From Alphaproteobacteria bacterium (GTDB lineage Bacteria; Pseudomonadota; Alphaproteobacteria; DSM-16000; Inquilinaceae): 64,000 nucleotides of DNA. Positions 62,313-64,000 of the stretch are shown here, piece after piece (within the stretch, counting starts at the first letter, position 1; each line of letters opens with the position of its first letter). The position numbers and the translations under genes were made by a program. The stretch covers positions 1 through 64,000 of the forward strand of contig JANQGH010000047.1 in the NCBI GenBank assembly GCA_028277405.1, written 5' to 3'. The notes under the pieces were generated by a model. It was given only the letters and a program-made list of their open reading frames with translations. It was not told where the DNA came from and ran no database searches.

Positions 62313-62843
62313 ATGGCAACCGTTATCCGCCTGTCGCGCGGCGGGGCGAAAAAGCGCCCCTTCTATTCGATCGTCGTCACTGACAAGCGCAGCCCGCGCG
62401 ACGGCCGGTTTATCGAGAAGGTCGGCACCTATAACCCGATGCTGGCCAAGGACCACCCGGAACGGGTGGTGCTGAAGGCCGAGCGCATCCAGCACTGGCT
62501 GTCGACCGGCGCCAAGCCGTCCGACCGGGTCGCGAAGTTCCTGGGCCAGGCGGAGCTGATCCCGATGCCGGCACAACGCCAGACGACCAAGAAGTCGCAG
62601 CCGAAGGCCAAGGCGCAAGAGCGCCTGCGCGAGCAGGAGGAGCGCGCCAAGGAGGCGGCGGCAGCGGCGGAAGAAGCCGCTTCTGAGGAAGCCGCGAAGG
62701 CGGAGAGCGCTGAAGAGGCTCCTGCCGAAGAGGCCCCGGCGGAAGAAGCCCCCGCTGAGGAAACCCCGGCCGAAGAGGCGCCCGCCGAGGAAGCCCCTGC
62801 GGAAGAGGCTCCTGCCGACGAGGCCGACAAGGACAAGTCCTAA
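62313..62843 (+). CDS. rpsP: 30S ribosomal protein S16 with acidic repeat tail
   Basis: 176 residues. The S16 core (1-85) has [43 protein letters not shown] sequence and ends near SDRVAKFLG. Bacterial S16 is often 80-110 residues; here the extension has a basic helix ([22 protein letters not shown]) and then a Glu/Ala/Pro tail of seven pentapeptides EE(A/T)PA (residues 134-168). Such Ala/Glu tails are common in alphaproteobacterial S16. It binds 16S rRNA in the small subunit. Confidence 0.97.
   Translation: MATVIRLSRGGAKKRPFYSIVVTDKRSPRDGRFIEKVGTYNPMLAKDHPERVVLKAERIQHWLSTGAKPSDRVAKFLGQAELIPMPAQRQTTKKSQPKAKAQERLREQEERAKEAAAAAEEAASEEAAKAESAEEAPAEEAPAEEAPAEETPAEEAPAEEAPAEEAPADEADKDKS
62712..62816 (+). 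repeat. Seven 15-bp repeats encoding EE(A/T)PA in S16
   Basis: Seven back-to-back 15-base units in the S16 tail. The encoded pentapeptide is almost constant while the codons vary (for example gaagaggctcctgcc, gaagaggccccggcg, gaagaagcccccgct), so the array is old and kept at the protein level. Confidence 0.85.
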
Positions 62844-62855
62844 GGCGGACCGCTC

Positions 62856-63383
62856 GTGGCGGGCGGGCCGCGCGTCTGTCTCGGCGTGATCACGGGCGCC
62901 CATGGCGTTCGTGGTCTCGTCCGGCTGAAGAGCTTCACGGCCGAGCCGGAGGCGGTGGCCGACTACGGACCGCTTGAGGACGAGGCGGGCACCCGCCGGT
63001 TCGACCTGGTCGTCCGGTCACGGGCGAAGGCACATCTGATCGCCAGCATCGACGGCGTTTCCGATCGCGACACGGCGGAGGGCCTGCGCGGCGTCCATCT
63101 CTATGTCGACCGCGCCGCGCTGCCCGAGCCCGACGAGCCGGAGGAGTTCTACCGCACCGATCTGATCGGCCTGGCCGTCGAGACGACCGATGGGCAGGCC
63201 TACGGCACCGTGCGGGCGGTTGAGGATTTCGGCGCCGGTGATGTGATCGAGATCGAGCGCGGGGCCGGCGATTTGGTGGCGCTGCCGTTCACCCAGGCGA
63301 TCTTTCCGCTGGTCGACCTTGCGAGCAACCGCCTCGTCGTCGATCCGCCCGAGGAAACCGAGGTGCGCCGGCCCCCGCCCTGA
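62856..63383 (+). CDS. rimM: Ribosome maturation factor RimM
   Basis: 175 residues from GTG. N-terminal VCLGVITGAHGVRGLVRLKSFTAEPE is the RimM signature, and EEFYRTDLIGLAVETTDG begins the PRC-barrel half, which ends LPFTQAIFPLVDLASNRLVVDPPEE. Assists 30S head maturation around S19. Starts 12 bases after rpsP. The usual next genes, trmD and rplS, are absent; the following gene is on the other strand. Confidence 0.96.
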   Translation: MAGGPRVCLGVITGAHGVRGLVRLKSFTAEPEAVADYGPLEDEAGTRRFDLVVRSRAKAHLIASIDGVSDRDTAEGLRGVHLYVDRAALPEPDEPEEFYRTDLIGLAVETTDGQAYGTVRAVEDFGAGDVIEIERGAGDLVALPFTQAIFPLVDLASNRLVVDPPEETEVRRPPP

Positions 63384-63398
63384 TAGCCCCGCTGCTGG

Positions 63399-64000
63399 TC
63401 ACGGGGCCGCGGCCAGCGCCGACTGCACCGCGCCCAGTACATCGATGTGTGGTTTACAAGAGCTGCGAGGCCGGTTTCGGCGCGGCTTGGCAGCCGCCGG
63501 ATCACGATAGGCCCCGGCCACCAGTTCCCTTACCTGCCCTTCGGTCAATGCGGGATTTGCCGCCAGGATAAGCGCGCACGCGCCGGACAAGGTGGTGGAG
63601 GCCGGTGCGGCCTCACCACCGGCAGGCTCACAGGCCCATCCGCCACGCGCGCCGGTGCCCAGCACATTGGCCAGGCTGAGCGCGGCGTCGGGTGCGGCGA
63701 CCATGACGCAACCGAGCCCCCCGCGCCCCTGTCGCCTGGCGCGTTCGAACTCTTCGCTGATGTCCGTGGACGGCAACGCGCCCTGCCAACCATGGGTGAT
63801 GATGTCAGCGCCGTTGCGCCGCGCCCAGTTGATCGACCGCGCGATGATGGTGTTGGTGGTCTTGCGCCGCCCGCCCGACAGTGCGGTCGGGGTGATGCGC
63901 ACCGCCATCAGCGGGCTGTGATCGCCGTTGTGTGCGATCCTTTCGCGGCTGTCGCCCAGCGACCGGGCGAGGGAGGTCAGCGCGTCCTGATGGCCGTTAG
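63399..64000 (-). CDS. Subtilase-like protein, 5' end beyond the window
   Basis: About 200 C-terminal residues are visible; the reading frame stays open to the window edge. The layout is that of a subtilisin/autotransporter-protease catalytic domain: a segment where the catalytic His motif lies (NGHQDALTSLARSLGDSRERIA), SPLMAVRITP, NWARRNGADIITHGWQG, and the C-terminal TTLSGACALILAANPALTEGQVREL. Against the canonical GHGT, NxSWG and GTSxAAP motifs, they read GHQD, THGWQG and ASTTLSG. The catalytic Ser motif is therefore not recognisable, and the protein may be an inactive or altered member. Low confidence in activity, fair confidence in fold. Confidence 0.65.
   Translation of the reverse strand, partial: NGHQDALTSLARSLGDSRERIAHNGDHSPLMAVRITPTALSGGRRKTTNTIIARSINWARRNGADIITHGWQGALPSTDISEEFERARRQGRGGLGCVMVAAPDAALSLANVLGTGARGGWACEPAGGEAAPASTTLSGACALILAANPALTEGQVRELVAGAYRDPAAAKPRRNRPRSSCKPHIDVLGAVQSALAAAP

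Overview
The window comes from a high-GC alphaproteobacterium, most likely in or near the Rhodospirillales. The evidence is gene content and order: leuCDB followed by asd, sdhCDAB close to mdh-sucCD-sucAB-lpd, a DUF1127 protein, a fructose-type frcBCA cassette with a ROK regulator, and ffh-rpsP-rimM with an alanine/glutamate-rich S16 tail. I see no phage, insertion sequence, CRISPR array, tRNA or rRNA. It reads as core chromosome in the left half and a mosaic of small accessory operons in the right half.

Region 1 (1-6.3 kb): leucine biosynthesis (leuC, leuD, leuB, with an unassigned membrane protein between leuD and leuB), an Mpo1-like membrane protein, asd and a CitE/malyl-CoA-lyase-type enzyme. 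Region 2 (6.3-7.4 kb) has no credible protein gene. It holds a folded RNA candidate with its own promoter and a CCCCCTCCTCC loop, a long C-rich/G-poor stretch, and two DnaA-box-like 9-mers. Region 3 (7.4-28.2 kb) is a TCA-cycle supercluster: sdhCDAB, mdh, sucCD, sucAB and lpd encode succinate dehydrogenase, malate dehydrogenase, succinyl-CoA synthetase and the whole 2-oxoglutarate dehydrogenase complex. Interspersed are a SAF-domain oxidoreductase, DUF1127, LysR, MscS, ZapE, MscL, a family 9 glycosyltransferase and a DUF3293 protein.

Region 4 (28.2-35.7 kb): a LuxR-type regulator, then a five-gene leftward sulfur operon (two YeeE/YedE halves, a persulfide-dioxygenase-like enzyme, a fusion of a rhodanese-like DUF442 domain to an SQR-like flavoprotein, and a SulP transporter). 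An FNR-like box lies upstream, and a BASS-family transporter is divergent. Region 5 (35.8-40 kb): unassigned secreted and membrane proteins, an esterase, a CBS-domain protein, a globin and a small basic protein. Region 6 (40-49 kb): a LysR regulator, the frcA-frcC-frcB sugar ABC transporter, a divergent ROK regulator with two matching palindromes in the shared intergenic region, a membrane-anchored class III cyclase, an ArsR/SRPBCC pair and a PfkB sugar kinase. Region 7 (49-60.4 kb): single genes, including a 2OG-Fe(II) oxygenase, an exported agmatine-deiminase-like protein, a TPR protein with a methyltransferase, a TbADH-like alcohol dehydrogenase, an AEC carrier, an orphan ABC-2 ATPase and lipoproteins. 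Region 8 (60.4-64 kb): ffh, rpsP and rimM without the usual trmD next, then a convergent subtilase-like gene cut by the window edge.

No single locus is a clear new defence or mobile system. The most interesting signals are the folded RNA locus at 6.4 kb, the paired operators of the frc locus, a LysR gene whose only well-placed start is ATT, the 52-residue linker in Ffh, and the 17-bp tandem repeats before rpsP. All calls rest on reading the sequence and recalling families; no database search was run.
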